Source of the DNA: Chitinophaga pinensis DSM 2588
Lineage (GTDB): Bacteria; Bacteroidota; Bacteroidia; Chitinophagales; Chitinophagaceae
Assembly: GCF_000024005.1 (NCBI RefSeq)
Contig: NC_013132.1
Coordinates: 2,908,001-2,972,000 of the forward strand
DNA: 64,000 nucleotides
Reading direction: 5' to 3'
Shown: piece after piece, positions 53,293 to 62,476 of the stretch
How positions within the stretch are numbered: the stretch's first letter is position 1
How the letters are laid out: every line of letters begins with the position of its first letter
Made by a program: the position numbers and the translations under genes
Notes under the pieces: generated by a model
Databases searched by the model: none
What the model saw: only the letters and a program-made list of their open reading frames with translations
Told to the model about the DNA's origin: nothing

Positions 53293-54243
53293 ATGGACGC
53301 ACCTGTTCCTGCCAGGCCTACAACTGCATTTTTAGATAGGCGATATATGCTGATCGTTACCGCGGTCAGCATTGCCTATCTGCTGCTTTCCGCCTGGTTG
53401 CTTGGATTTAAGACCGATCAGCTCTGGTTGATAGCTATTTTTAATGGTTGTTATTATGCATCCCGGCCTACCCGCCGGTTTATATTAGGATTCTCGATTT
53501 TTATTTTCTACTGGATCGTGTTTGACTATATGAAGGCATTCCCGAACTATTTAACGGGACCCGTGCATATACAGGACATTTATGAGACAGAAAAGGCCTG
53601 GTTTGGTATTATGCTGGATGGCGTGAGAGTAACGCCGAATGAATACTGGTTACACAACACCCAGGTATGGCTGGATGTGCTGACCGGTTCTTTTTACCTC
53701 TGCTGGGTGCCGGTACCGCTGGCATTCGCTGCTTACCTGTTTTACAAAGACAGACTTCAGTTTATACATTTCGCCCTGACATTCATATTGGTGAACTGGA
53801 TCGGGTATATTGTGTATTACACGTATCCTGCTGCTCCACCCTGGTATGTACAGGTACATGGCTTCGATTTCATCGCTAATACACTGAGTAATGCCGCCGG
53901 ACTGCTAAGATTCGACGACGCTTTGCATGTGAATCTCTTCGGTTCGCTTTATGCGAAAGGATCAAATGTATTTGCCGCGATGCCATCACTGCATTCAGCC
54001 TATCCGCTGATCGTATTCTTTTATGCAAGAAAGACGACACATATCTTCTTTACGACCATCTTCGGGATTATCGCCCTGGGTATCTGGTTTGCAGCCGTTT
54101 ATACCAGTCACCACTATGTGCTGGATGTAATGGCAGGCATTACCTGTGCAAGTGCCGGTATTACCTTATACAGACTTGTATTGATGAAAAGTGTGGCTTA
54201 TAACGAGCGGATCGCGAAGTTCTATTCCGTGATCACGAAGTAG
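53293..54243 (+). CDS. PAP2/Aur1-like inositol phosphorylceramide synthase candidate
   Basis: A 316-residue protein with about six membrane helices. The PAP2/Aur1 active-site blocks are seen: TYPAAPPWYVQ, then AMPSLHSAYPLIVFF (the catalytic-type His), then VYTSHHYVLDVMAGI (His plus Asp). These are the motifs of Aur1/AUR1-like inositol phosphorylceramide synthases, which transfer phosphoinositol from phosphatidylinositol to ceramide. As the last gene after ceramide- and inositol-lipid-making genes, this role is strongly suggested. It ends with an 11-base convergent overlap with the TPR gene. Confidence 0.85.
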   Translation: MDAPVPARPTTAFLDRRYMLIVTAVSIAYLLLSAWLLGFKTDQLWLIAIFNGCYYASRPTRRFILGFSIFIFYWIVFDYMKAFPNYLTGPVHIQDIYETEKAWFGIMLDGVRVTPNEYWLHNTQVWLDVLTGSFYLCWVPVPLAFAAYLFYKDRLQFIHFALTFILVNWIGYIVYYTYPAAPPWYVQVHGFDFIANTLSNAAGLLRFDDALHVNLFGSLYAKGSNVFAAMPSLHSAYPLIVFFYARKTTHIFFTTIFGIIALGIWFAAVYTSHHYVLDVMAGITCASAGITLYRLVLMKSVAYNERIAKFYSVITK

Positions 54244-55447
54244 CTTTTTGAGTATCCAGACGGCGTAATAACTCTTCCACTTCATTTCCGTAATTGCGTT
54301 TGAAGTGAAAGCGTTGCGCCTTCTGGAGCATCTCCCTGGCCGTCTCCACATCCTGTTCCTTCAGGGATAATAAAGCCAGATTCCTGTAAGCATAAGCATT
54401 TCCTTTATTGATCTGCAATGATTTGAGTATCAGTTCTCTGGCTGCTACCGGAAATCCCAGGTGCATCAGCACATAACCTTTGTTGTTATACGCATAGGCA
54501 CATTCTTCATCATACGCGATTGCCTGATCGAAATAAGAGATCGCTTCCACATACAATTCCAGGTGAATACATTCAAACCCCAGACTGTTCAATAATTCGG
54601 AAGATCCCGGATTAAGCGACAATGCATGTGCATACAGTTTCATCGCCCATTCATGATTGCCCATCTCACTGTGGCAATGCGCTACTTCGGCCAGTACGCC
54701 GGTATGCTGTGGATGTTTATGATGTACTTTGTCATAGAAGGGCAGCGCCTTCTGAAAGTTACGTTCCACTCTCCAGGTCACGCCGGATAACCACAATGCA
54801 TTGACATGGTCAGGCTGCATCTGTAATACCAGGTGACATAAAGTACGGCACTTATGAATATCATTGTATTGCAGCAATGACTGCGCTTCGCTGAAGTATC
54901 TTTCCACCGCATTTTTCTTCTGCTGCGGACCATAAAACAATTGTAAAAAAGGATGGAAAAAACTGATGTAGGAAGTCTTGATCCGCGGACTGCGGAAAGG
55001 CACCTCCGTTTTCATTTTTCGTAGTGAAAGCAGCTGCTCCAGGTAGGTTTCAAAGACAATACCCAGGGACTTGAATTTGTACTGACAACGATTTTCTATG
55101 GTGAGTATTGAAAGGATAATGTGCTGTGGATGGAGTTGTTCATCCCCTAGTTTTTTCTGGAACCAGGTGGCATTTTCCAGCATCCTTTCTGCTTCCGTCA
55201 TGATAGGCACCTTGGGCTTGTTGCCTGTAGGAATAGGGGCACCGGGCCGCTGTTCCCAGTCCAGTGCGTGTAACCACTGGAGCATCTTTTCCCTGTCGGC
55301 AGCCTCGATGGCTACATCGCTGGCGTAAGAGTCCAGGATACCCAGCAATATCATCTGGCTATCAATGTAATAAAGCTTCCTCTCCAGGCTGAAACTCCTG
55401 GCATAGGCAAATGCTGTCTTTAGTTCATAGGAGGAAGTTAATAGCAT
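54233..55447 (-). CDS. Clp-N-like plus tetratricopeptide repeat protein
   Basis: A 404-residue cytoplasmic protein. The first 150 residues hold two helical repeats that resemble the Clp N domain (SYELKTAFAYARSFSLERK with IDSQMILLGILD, and MLENATWFQKKLGDEQLHPQ with IILSIL). Residues about 190-395 are six or more TPRs (ALPFYDKVHHKHPQHTGVLA, AISYFDQAIAYDEECAYAY). Clp-N domains bind adaptors and substrates in Clp ATPases, so a protein-binding scaffold linked to chaperone or protease work is possible; this is inference. The ATG at 55447 is used rather than a TTG at 55453. The 3' end overlaps the PAP2 gene in convergent orientation. Confidence 0.75.
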   Translation of the reverse strand: MLLTSSYELKTAFAYARSFSLERKLYYIDSQMILLGILDSYASDVAIEAADREKMLQWLHALDWEQRPGAPIPTGNKPKVPIMTEAERMLENATWFQKKLGDEQLHPQHIILSILTIENRCQYKFKSLGIVFETYLEQLLSLRKMKTEVPFRSPRIKTSYISFFHPFLQLFYGPQQKKNAVERYFSEAQSLLQYNDIHKCRTLCHLVLQMQPDHVNALWLSGVTWRVERNFQKALPFYDKVHHKHPQHTGVLAEVAHCHSEMGNHEWAMKLYAHALSLNPGSSELLNSLGFECIHLELYVEAISYFDQAIAYDEECAYAYNNKGYVLMHLGFPVAARELILKSLQINKGNAYAYRNLALLSLKEQDVETAREMLQKAQRFHFKRNYGNEVEELLRRLDTQKATS

Positions 55448-55785
55448 CAGCAATGGTTGAGTACAATATCAAATTTATGTTTTTTATGGGTATCTACCAG
55501 CTGCCAGACATCATTATTCAATGCGCTGGTAGTACAGCCCGCGGGCCTGCCAGTAAGGATTATCACAAAAACTGCTCCACCGTCAGACAAGTTTACTTGT
55601 TTTCACTGCAACTGAATTGTAACTGAAAGGGTTATCTCCCCGTAATTAAATCAGACCTCCGTTTATGGCTGAAAAACGCGTATGCTCCCCGGGGATTTTT
55701 TCCTCAAAATTTCCTTTCACCCTCCATTCTCTGCATCTTTGATATTCATATCTACCGGTTTTGTAATAATCCCTACCTTCAATAC
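55448..55785. other. Divergent intergenic region
   Basis: About 340 bases between the Clp-N/TPR gene and the molybdoenzyme gene, transcribed in opposite directions. It must hold two promoters. No clear TAnnTTTG box, repeat or small frame stands out; the sequence has no obvious RNA gene. Confidence 0.35.
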
Positions 55786-56478
55786 ATGGAAGAATCAGAC
55801 AAGCTGAAAAGGGTCGTTGAAGCCCGGATGAAACTCAAAGCGCGCTTTGAGGGAAAAATGAGCCAGACGCCGTCTATGGCAGATAACAAACCTATGGGCA
55901 GCGGCCGGCCTAATCGCCATGGTATGCCGGTGGTACCGGTAGGTCAGGTACTTACCCGTAAATGGCCGGTGCTCGACCTGGGAATAGAACCCGAAATTCC
56001 GCTGGATGAATGGAAGCTGGTGATAGACGGTGCAGTGGAACACCCGGTAGAACTGAGCTGGGATGATTTCATGGCCCTGCCACAGACGGAAGATACTTCC
56101 GATTTTCATTGTGTAACCACCTGGTCTAAACTGGATATGAACTGGAAAGGAGTGCGTTTGCTGGACCTGGCGGCATTGGCGCAGCCAAAGGAAAACGCTA
56201 CACATATACTCTGTTACGGTTACGATGATTATACCACCAATATCTCTCTGGAGGAAGCCCTGAAGCCTGACGTACTGCTGGTACATACCGTAGAAGGCGC
56301 TCCTTTGCCGGTTGAGCATGGTGGTCCTGTGAGAATGATCACGCCCCAGTTATATGCCTGGAAAGGCTCCAAATGGATCCGCAGGATAGAATTCCTGACG
56401 GAGAACAAACTGGGTTTCTGGGAGGAAAGAGGCTATTCGGATACCGCCTATCCCTGGAGGAATGACCGCTATAGCTGA
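55786..56478 (+). CDS. Sulfite-oxidase-like molybdopterin oxidoreductase
   Basis: A 230-residue protein made of one oxidoreductase molybdopterin-binding (sulfite oxidase/MsrP-like) domain. The molybdenum-ligand Cys is in TSDFHCVTTWSKLDMNW, with downstream VHTVEGAPLPVEHGGPVRMI and YAWKGSKWIRRIEFL typical for the family. No Tat signal or membrane helix is seen, so it is probably cytoplasmic, unlike MsrP. Its substrate is unknown. It would use the molybdopterin (not bis-MGD) form of the cofactor, while the nitrate reductase in this window uses bis-MGD. A single-gene unit with a strong terminator. Confidence 0.88.
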   Translation: MEESDKLKRVVEARMKLKARFEGKMSQTPSMADNKPMGSGRPNRHGMPVVPVGQVLTRKWPVLDLGIEPEIPLDEWKLVIDGAVEHPVELSWDDFMALPQTEDTSDFHCVTTWSKLDMNWKGVRLLDLAALAQPKENATHILCYGYDDYTTNISLEEALKPDVLLVHTVEGAPLPVEHGGPVRMITPQLYAWKGSKWIRRIEFLTENKLGFWEERGYSDTAYPWRNDRYS

Positions 56479-56523
56479 TAAATCGCTGTAATAACGAACT
56501 GTCTCAGACAGCTTACCCACATA

Positions 56524-56562
56524 AAAGAGGGTGTATCATACTTTGATACACCCTCTTTTTTT
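56524..56562 (+). terminator. Rho-independent terminator of the molybdoenzyme gene
   Basis: A 15-bp perfect stem AAAGAGGGTGTATCA / TGATACACCCTCTTT with a TACTT loop is followed by more T residues (total run of seven). It lies 45 bases after the stop. Confidence 0.92.
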
Positions 56563-56889
56563 ATTTCCCGTACCCGTAGGCAGATAAATGTTTGATTTTT
56601 ATCAGAAATGCTTTGTTATGTATAATTCTGCGCACTTAACAGTGTGTAGTTTTGTGCTCTCGTTTGAATGCATCTCTGGTCAGGCGGCAAAACAGCCGGC
56701 TCACTCAAACCGGGGATAGAAATGACCGGGTTTGGTCATTTTCATTGCGGACAAATATTTTGAGCTTTGTATACATCATTCAGATACCCCCTGCCGTGAC
56801 AACTTTGGCAGTCAAGATATGTTACATGAACAGTGTAAACAGTTGTAGGTTTAGCAATGGCTGGAGTATTCCTACTTTAGCCTTTCTTT
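56563..56889. other. Intergenic region without recognised features
   Basis: About 330 bases between the terminator and the 3' end of the minus-strand secreted-protein gene. Open frames here are short and unconvincing, and no hairpin or promoter box was identified. Confidence 0.35.
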
Positions 56890-58485
56890 TTATTCTTCCG
56901 GTGCGAGCCAGACGAGTTTTGCACCTTTCTGTTTGCCTGTTACCTCTAGTTTCAATGTCACAAATACATTACGTTCACTGTTATAATCAGCAATATTGAA
57001 CACAGATAAAGCGTGTGTTTCACCCTTTTTCAGTTTACCGAAAAACGGTGCACGTTCAGGCATTGTTGTACCGGCGGTATAAATGTAAGCCTGGCCGTTG
57101 GAAGGCACCTTCAGTTGTACGACATCGTCGGTAGTGATACCTGCATTCTGTTCTGCATCGTTTATGAGTATATACATCCTGTCTTTTATGTTCAGATAGG
57201 AGAAGGAACGATACTGATCTCCCATGATGAACTGTTGTGCCGACAGTCCGCGATGCGCCAGGTAAAAGCTGGTATAAGCGGTATTTTTCAGGTATTGTTT
57301 TTTAGGAATAAAGCTGCTGGATGTCAGTTTGTGACCGGCATCAAAAGAGCTGATCGCCATATTGTCCAGGTTATAGTAGGTATATGCCTGTCCATTGATC
57401 GGTTCGTGTTTTTCAGGGTTCAGCTCTTCGTAAATGATCGAATAACTGCCATCTGTATGCAACACCAGGTCCTGTGGTGTACCCGTATAGCTTTGTTTAG
57501 GGCCAAAGAGCTTCTTTTTCTGCGTGTCTGCCTCAGCTGGATAGATGTCCAGGAATTGCTCTGTTTTGGGCTTAAAAGGGTCTATAATCGCTAAGAATCC
57601 ACTATAGGGCTGAGGGTTGGCATCTTCAATATGCGAGGTGCCCAGCAGCATTAGTTTCTTAGTGACAGGGTTGAAGCGGACGATCGCACTGTCAGCAATA
57701 CGGTTATCAGGTAAGTCCAGCAGTTCTGCTGTCATTTTACGGGCGCCTTTGGTCAGGGAGAGCAGTACCAGTTGTCCTTCCCTGTCGCTGGCAGCAATCT
57801 GGTTGTAAGCGAAGCCCAGGATACATACACGGTCTTCACCTAATACCGCCATATCCAGGTAGTTCAGGGACGTGTATTTGTACGGGGGCTGATAGAATGC
57901 CCTGCTGATTTCCTGGTGCTGACCATTGTACATCACCACTTCCATCTGGTTTTTATCGGCAAATTCATTTCTGTTTCTGCGGATGAATACAGCGTAGTTG
58001 TCGCTACCGGGGTCCTTGCTCACTGCAAAGGAGTTCACCGGGTCAAATTCCGGTATCCAGCGTACGTCCATGAACTGAAACTTCTCGGCTTCCGCGATCT
58101 TCTCCTCTCTTTGCAGATTACCGGTAACACCATCGAATACGAGTCTGTACAGCAGTGGGGTTCTTTCCTCTACTTCGCTGATCAGCATAACGATAGCGCC
58201 GTCTGCTTCGAAAATGGCGTTTACGCGCGCACCTCTCAGCCTTTGAAAAATAGGATCATGATGTTTGTTGACCGCAAGTTTGTGCTGGGGATCGTAAAAA
58301 GTCAGATTGATACCATTCCTGTTGGTCAGATGGACGACCACTGTATTTCCATTCTTTAGTTGCAGGAGTTTAGCAAATCCGGACTCAGGTTCCTTAAATA
58401 AGGGTGTTTCAGCTACAGTTTTAAATTGCGCGAATGCAACTGCCTGTAATAAGGCAAGCAGACACGATAGGATAGTTGCTTTCAT
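56890..58485 (-). CDS. Exported protein of unknown function, 531 residues
   Basis: A signal peptide (ILSCLLALLQAVAFA-QFK) is followed by about 510 residues with a repeating beta-strand pattern: repeated motifs such as LLQLKNGNTVVVHLTNRNG, YAVFIRRNRNEFADKNQM and DLVLHTDGSYSIIYEELNP suggest a beta-propeller. No family signature was recognised. It is likely periplasmic or exported. The SF1 helicase gene upstream runs the same way with a 56-base gap, but a common function is not evident. Confidence 0.7.
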   Translation of the reverse strand: MKATILSCLLALLQAVAFAQFKTVAETPLFKEPESGFAKLLQLKNGNTVVVHLTNRNGINLTFYDPQHKLAVNKHHDPIFQRLRGARVNAIFEADGAIVMLISEVEERTPLLYRLVFDGVTGNLQREEKIAEAEKFQFMDVRWIPEFDPVNSFAVSKDPGSDNYAVFIRRNRNEFADKNQMEVVMYNGQHQEISRAFYQPPYKYTSLNYLDMAVLGEDRVCILGFAYNQIAASDREGQLVLLSLTKGARKMTAELLDLPDNRIADSAIVRFNPVTKKLMLLGTSHIEDANPQPYSGFLAIIDPFKPKTEQFLDIYPAEADTQKKKLFGPKQSYTGTPQDLVLHTDGSYSIIYEELNPEKHEPINGQAYTYYNLDNMAISSFDAGHKLTSSSFIPKKQYLKNTAYTSFYLAHRGLSAQQFIMGDQYRSFSYLNIKDRMYILINDAEQNAGITTDDVVQLKVPSNGQAYIYTAGTTMPERAPFFGKLKKGETHALSVFNIADYNSERNVFVTLKLEVTGKQKGAKLVWLAPEE

Positions 58486-58541
58486 AGGTTCAGTTGTTCA
58501 GTTGTTAGGATTTTCCGGCACTAAGGTATCAAATATCCCCA

Positions 58542-60449
58542 TTAGTTGTCCATAAATTCCCATGCGCTCTGGTAGGCGTTCTGCTGCTCTGCATAGGCGA
58601 TAAACCCCGCATAGAAGGGCAATTGGGACAAAGTAGCGCTGTCACCTATGATTACCAGCTTCTTTCGGGCCCTTGTCATGGCCACATTCATACGTCTGAT
58701 GTCAGAGAGGAAGCCGATTTTATTGTCGTTATTGCTCCTGGTCATGCTGATGTAGACAATATCTCTTTCCTGGCCCTGGAAGCTGTCGATCGTATTTACA
58801 GATATTCTGTCTCCGTAAGCCTGCAATTCAGGTACAGACAGCAGTTGTTCTTTCAGAATATGGATCTGTTGTTTATAAGGGGATATGATAGCAATGCTGG
58901 GGAATTGCTGCGGCTGATAATGTGTGTGTAGTCCTGTAACAAATTGCCGCAGGTGTTTGAACAGGAAGGCTGCTTCTTCCGGATTGGTCGTACTGGTGCC
59001 TTCTGTTTTTTCGTCAAAGCCGCAACCTGCCGTATCTACAAATGACAATGGCATATCATCGGGGAACAATGTATGCGCTGCCACAGAAGCATGTGCTTTC
59101 AGTTTATCGGCATAGAAAACAGCAGACGAATATCCCATGATCATCTCATGCATACGGTATTGTTCTTCCAGCAATACCACTGACTCAGGATGCAGGGCAA
59201 TACATTTTTCCAGCAGGGTCGTACTTAAACCTTTCCTGGCTGCTTCGTCCGACTTGACAGTAGGTGACAGCTGACAATGGTCGCCGGCCAGTATCACCTT
59301 CTGCGCTTTCAATATCGGTATCCAGCAGGCCGGTTCCAGTGCCTGTCCTGCTTCATCGATAACGATGGTATGGTATTTCAGTTTACGTACGGTATAGTGA
59401 TTGGCGCCGACCAGCGTAGCCGTAATGATCTGTGCTTTTGCCATCAGATCGTCCATGATATACTGTTCGGTGTTCTCTACCGATTTCATGATATTACGGG
59501 CTTCGTCAAACAGGGCTTTGCGCTGTTCACGTTCTGCTTTACCGAAGTTGCGTTTGTACTTGTGGGCCATGTCCCTGAACTCATTGGCCTGTTTTTTCAG
59601 ACGTTTGATCTCCTTCATACTGGCATGTTCCGTCATGCGGCTATCCAGTGTCAGGGAAGATAAACGTTCAGAAACACGGGCAGGGTTACCTACCCTGAGT
59701 ACATTAAGTCCTTCTTCAGATAGTTTTTCACTCAGCAGGTCCACAGCGGTGTTACTGGGCGCTACGACAAGTATCTGTTTATTATCCTGTTTGATCAGTG
59801 CTTTGATAGCCTGCACCAGTGTGGTGGTCTTTCCGGTACCCGGAGGGCCATGTACAATCGCGAGATCATTCGCAGCAAGTATACGATTCACCGCATGTTG
59901 CTGAGAGGCATTGAGTCTGGGAATAATAACAGGAGGGAGATTGTCGTGAAAACCGGGTGACTTTTCACCCGTCAGCACCCTGATAAGATGGTCGTTTTCT
60001 CCTTTTTCGGCAAGGGTATCAGCCTGTTTGAGTGCATTCTGCATCTCGTCATAGCTGTTGTCGTCAAAGAGGAGGTCGATACCCAGTTTGCCGTTGTTAG
60101 CCCATTCGGGCAGTTCATCGGTACGCAGGGTGATCTTCAGCTTATTACCTCCCTGGTAGGAAATCGTACCTTCTACCCGGTCGGTTTTTGGATCATGATT
60201 CGAAAAAAGTACTGCTGATACGCCAAAACGGAGCTGGTGATTGATATCCTGGTGCGTGGTGCGCTCTACTTCTACCGTGAGATAATCGCCCCGGCTCATT
60301 TCTGAACCTCTGATGGCAATAGGGTACCAGCTGAGTCCATTCGCCCTGCGCTCGGCTACAGACGTAGATGCTGTCATTTCCAGGTATGCTTTTCTGTCTT
60401 CTTCCCGCTCTGTCTTCAGTAATTCAAGCAGCTTTTTGAAATAATCCAT
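58542..60449 (-). CDS. Superfamily 1 DNA/RNA helicase, IGHMBP2/Upf1-like
   Basis: A 635-residue ATPase. Walker A is VHGPPGTGKTTTLVQAIKAL, Walker B is TIVIDEAGQALEP, and later helicase motifs are seen as LAGDHCQLSPTV, LLEEQYRMHEMIM, VNTIDSFQGQERDIVYISM and RMNVAMTRARKKLVIIGD. The layout matches the IGHMBP2/SMUBP-2 (Upf1-like) group. The frame opens as far as 60830, but the ATG at 60449 (MDYFKKLLELLKTEREEDRK) is chosen because the extra 127 residues overlap the divergent gene and are unlike the family. It unwinds nucleic acids with ATP; the biological role in bacteria is unclear. Confidence 0.9.
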   Translation of the reverse strand: MDYFKKLLELLKTEREEDRKAYLEMTASTSVAERRANGLSWYPIAIRGSEMSRGDYLTVEVERTTHQDINHQLRFGVSAVLFSNHDPKTDRVEGTISYQGGNKLKITLRTDELPEWANNGKLGIDLLFDDNSYDEMQNALKQADTLAEKGENDHLIRVLTGEKSPGFHDNLPPVIIPRLNASQQHAVNRILAANDLAIVHGPPGTGKTTTLVQAIKALIKQDNKQILVVAPSNTAVDLLSEKLSEEGLNVLRVGNPARVSERLSSLTLDSRMTEHASMKEIKRLKKQANEFRDMAHKYKRNFGKAEREQRKALFDEARNIMKSVENTEQYIMDDLMAKAQIITATLVGANHYTVRKLKYHTIVIDEAGQALEPACWIPILKAQKVILAGDHCQLSPTVKSDEAARKGLSTTLLEKCIALHPESVVLLEEQYRMHEMIMGYSSAVFYADKLKAHASVAAHTLFPDDMPLSFVDTAGCGFDEKTEGTSTTNPEEAAFLFKHLRQFVTGLHTHYQPQQFPSIAIISPYKQQIHILKEQLLSVPELQAYGDRISVNTIDSFQGQERDIVYISMTRSNNDNKIGFLSDIRRMNVAMTRARKKLVIIGDSATLSQLPFYAGFIAYAEQQNAYQSAWEFMDN

Positions 60450-60470
60450 GGTGCGAAGGTACAGCAATAA

Positions 60471-60478
60471 TATTTTTG
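60471..60478 (+). promoter_or_regulatory. Promoter -7 box (TATTTTTG) for unknown gene at 60534
   Basis: TATTTTTGCCG fits the TAnnTTTG consensus and is identical over 11 bases to the box before the AsmA gene. It is 55 bases before the next ATG. Confidence 0.45.
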
Positions 60479-60533
60479 CCGGGGGAAGAGGTATAGGGGG
60501 AATTTGTATTTTGTTATAACAAACTATTAATAG

Positions 60534-61136
60534 ATGTCGTTTCGTGAACAAAGTTATATTGACGAGCAGCTGAGGGAGGCAAGCCTGTTGGAAGCGCGGT
60601 TTGGTGCTGATTTTAATGCTTTTTTCTATAGTCCGCAGTTTCATCAGTATATGCTGTCGCTGACGCCCGCGGGAGTCACCCTGATGAACAGCGACAATTG
60701 GGGAGACTTGTCTGTGTATAACTTCCCTGGTCCTTTTTATACGGGAGAAACGGACACCTGTGGTACAGGCATTTATGCGATGGATAATGTGCTGTTCGAT
60801 GAAAATTACCAGGAATTTGTTTTCAGACAACCAGCCAGCTATTTCGAACTCCTATGCCTGATTGACGCGGGTTATGTAGAAGTAAGGGACGGCTATTCTG
60901 CAGATGGAAATCAGCGCTGGACGTATGAACGTTGCAGATCCTGGTGGCTGACAGTTCCGTCCCTGCTGGATTGGCTGAGTAAGGACGAGGGCATGAAAAA
61001 CATAAATGGCAAAATGTTGGATAATTATATTCATTATCTGCAAACAACTGCGAAGGATGACCTTAGGAAATACTGTTTCTTTCTTGAAAATGGGTACTAT
61101 CCGCAAGACGGACAAACATTGCCTGAGCTGACATAA
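60534..61136 (+). CDS. Unrecognised protein, 200 residues
   Basis: A soluble protein with no signal peptide, no membrane helix and no recognised motif. It is rich in Tyr, Asp and Glu (acidic overall), with patches such as FYTGETDTCGTGIYAMDN and SWWLTVPSLLDWLSKDEGMK. It has a promoter-like box upstream and a terminator-like hairpin after it. The normal length, codon use and ATG start argue for a real gene; the function is unknown. Confidence 0.65.
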   Translation: MSFREQSYIDEQLREASLLEARFGADFNAFFYSPQFHQYMLSLTPAGVTLMNSDNWGDLSVYNFPGPFYTGETDTCGTGIYAMDNVLFDENYQEFVFRQPASYFELLCLIDAGYVEVRDGYSADGNQRWTYERCRSWWLTVPSLLDWLSKDEGMKNINGKMLDNYIHYLQTTAKDDLRKYCFFLENGYYPQDGQTLPELT

Positions 61137-61146
61137 AACAAAAAGC

Positions 61147-61183
61147 AAAGACCGGATATCCATTGATCCGGCCTTCGTCTTTT
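61147..61183. terminator. Terminator between unknown gene and GH18 gene
   Basis: CCGGAT and ATCCGG (61152-61157 and 61166-61171) form a hairpin with outer AAAGAC/GTCTTT pairing across a small bulge. On the minus strand it is followed by T-rich sequence (TCTTTGCTTTTTG), and on the + strand by GTCTTTTATGGC. It probably serves both converging genes. Confidence 0.65.
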
Positions 61184-62180
61184 ATGGCTTTTTAAGACGT
61201 GCCAGAATATTGGTCGTATAACTCACATCCTTCGTAATGTTCCCGTTCTGATCCTTGTTATGATAGCTGCATCCGAAGATAAACTCCATCATACCAGCTC
61301 CCCGGAAGGAGGTTCGCAGGGTATCTGCAATCTTCAGTTCTTCTCCCGCAGGTGTTTGCTGACCAGCTGTGATGGCACAGCCTGCGCCCACCCCGACCAG
61401 TACATTCTGCTGATTACCGATGGCATCTGTATATGATTTTACAATGCTTCTGATCTGATTGGCGCTATTCCAGTAAGACATGGTCTGTACATAATCCAGG
61501 TATTGTCTGGAACGTTTGATCTGCGCAGTGTTGTAGTTGTTATAGTCCACTACTGACAGGATTCTGCCCGTACCGGATGCAGGACCTGCTACCTTACTCA
61601 GGGCAATGACGCCACTGTCGATGTTGGCGGTCCGGCCACTGCTGTATTCCAGATCCAGGTCTACACCGTCCAGTTTCCATTTATCGAGAGAGTCCCTGAC
61701 TACTTTTGCCATAGAGTCAGCTGCTGCAGCCGACAGCTTGACCAGTGAACCGGCAAAGGAGGTAGCTACTACCCTGATACCACGTTTTTGCAGGGCATAT
61801 GCTTTGGTCAATACATCGCTCCATTCGTTCTGACCGGATACGCCTCTGTGTTCAAATTCCCATCCACCTGCGGCTGTTCTGCCGATACCCAGCGTAAAGA
61901 TATTCACTACGTCTACGCCATCAGGTACTGCGTCCAGGGGACCAACAGATGACCTGTCGTAACAACAGCCTCCCCAGTATTCTACCATTGCAGGACGTTT
62001 GGTGAGGGTAATACCGAAAAACGGAGAACGATCTTCCTCATGGGTAGTATCTGTACCACCGCCGTTACCCGGCTGGTCAGGGTTATTGTCTTTTTTACAG
62101 GAATTGGATAAAGTCAGCACGGCTCCGATGCAGGCAAACAAGACAGCGTACCTTAACATAAAGTAAAATTTGGGTTTCAT
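61182..62180 (-). CDS. GH18 family lipoprotein (EndoS/chitinase-like)
   Basis: A 332-residue lipoprotein with a lipobox ending at Cys28 (LTLSNSC-KK) and a Gly/Asp-rich linker to about residue 50. The catalytic TIM barrel carries KLDGVDLDLEY, the GH18 D-x-x-D-x-D-x-E motif with Glu178 as the acid. Strands WEFEHRG, VVATSFAG and YVQTMSYWN give the barrel pattern. The small size and lack of a chitin-binding domain suggest an endo-beta-N-acetylglucosaminidase-like activity as well as a possible chitinase. The Cys-Lys-Lys after the lipobox suggests membrane anchoring, probably the outer membrane. Single-gene unit. Confidence 0.85.
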   Translation of the reverse strand: MKPKFYFMLRYAVLFACIGAVLTLSNSCKKDNNPDQPGNGGGTDTTHEEDRSPFFGITLTKRPAMVEYWGGCCYDRSSVGPLDAVPDGVDVVNIFTLGIGRTAAGGWEFEHRGVSGQNEWSDVLTKAYALQKRGIRVVATSFAGSLVKLSAAAADSMAKVVRDSLDKWKLDGVDLDLEYSSGRTANIDSGVIALSKVAGPASGTGRILSVVDYNNYNTAQIKRSRQYLDYVQTMSYWNSANQIRSIVKSYTDAIGNQQNVLVGVGAGCAITAGQQTPAGEELKIADTLRTSFRGAGMMEFIFGCSYHNKDQNGNITKDVSYTTNILARLKKP

Positions 62181-62476
62181 GTGTGTAACCGGTCGTTTAA
62201 AACGTTATAAAAATGGGTGTAGTTTATCAGTAGATGTCGACATAGACAGGCAGCCCCGGTCACCAGGAGCAGGTATAATGATAAATATGATGACGGGAAA
62301 GTGGGTATGAGGCAATCGCTGACAGCTATAATAAACGCATGAAAACACATATTCGTATAATTGGCGGACTTGTTTTAAGAAATAGCTATTTTAGGAGTGG
62401 TGACAGATTTTTTTCAGATTTGGCCCCGATATTTGTTCATACTGGTCCGGAAACTTCAATTTATTTATGATGTGAT

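Noticed and set aside
58542..60830. Longer helicase frame starting at 60830
   Set aside because: The extra 127 residues overlap the divergent gene at 60534, are basic and unlike the family; the ATG at 60449 gives a normal start.
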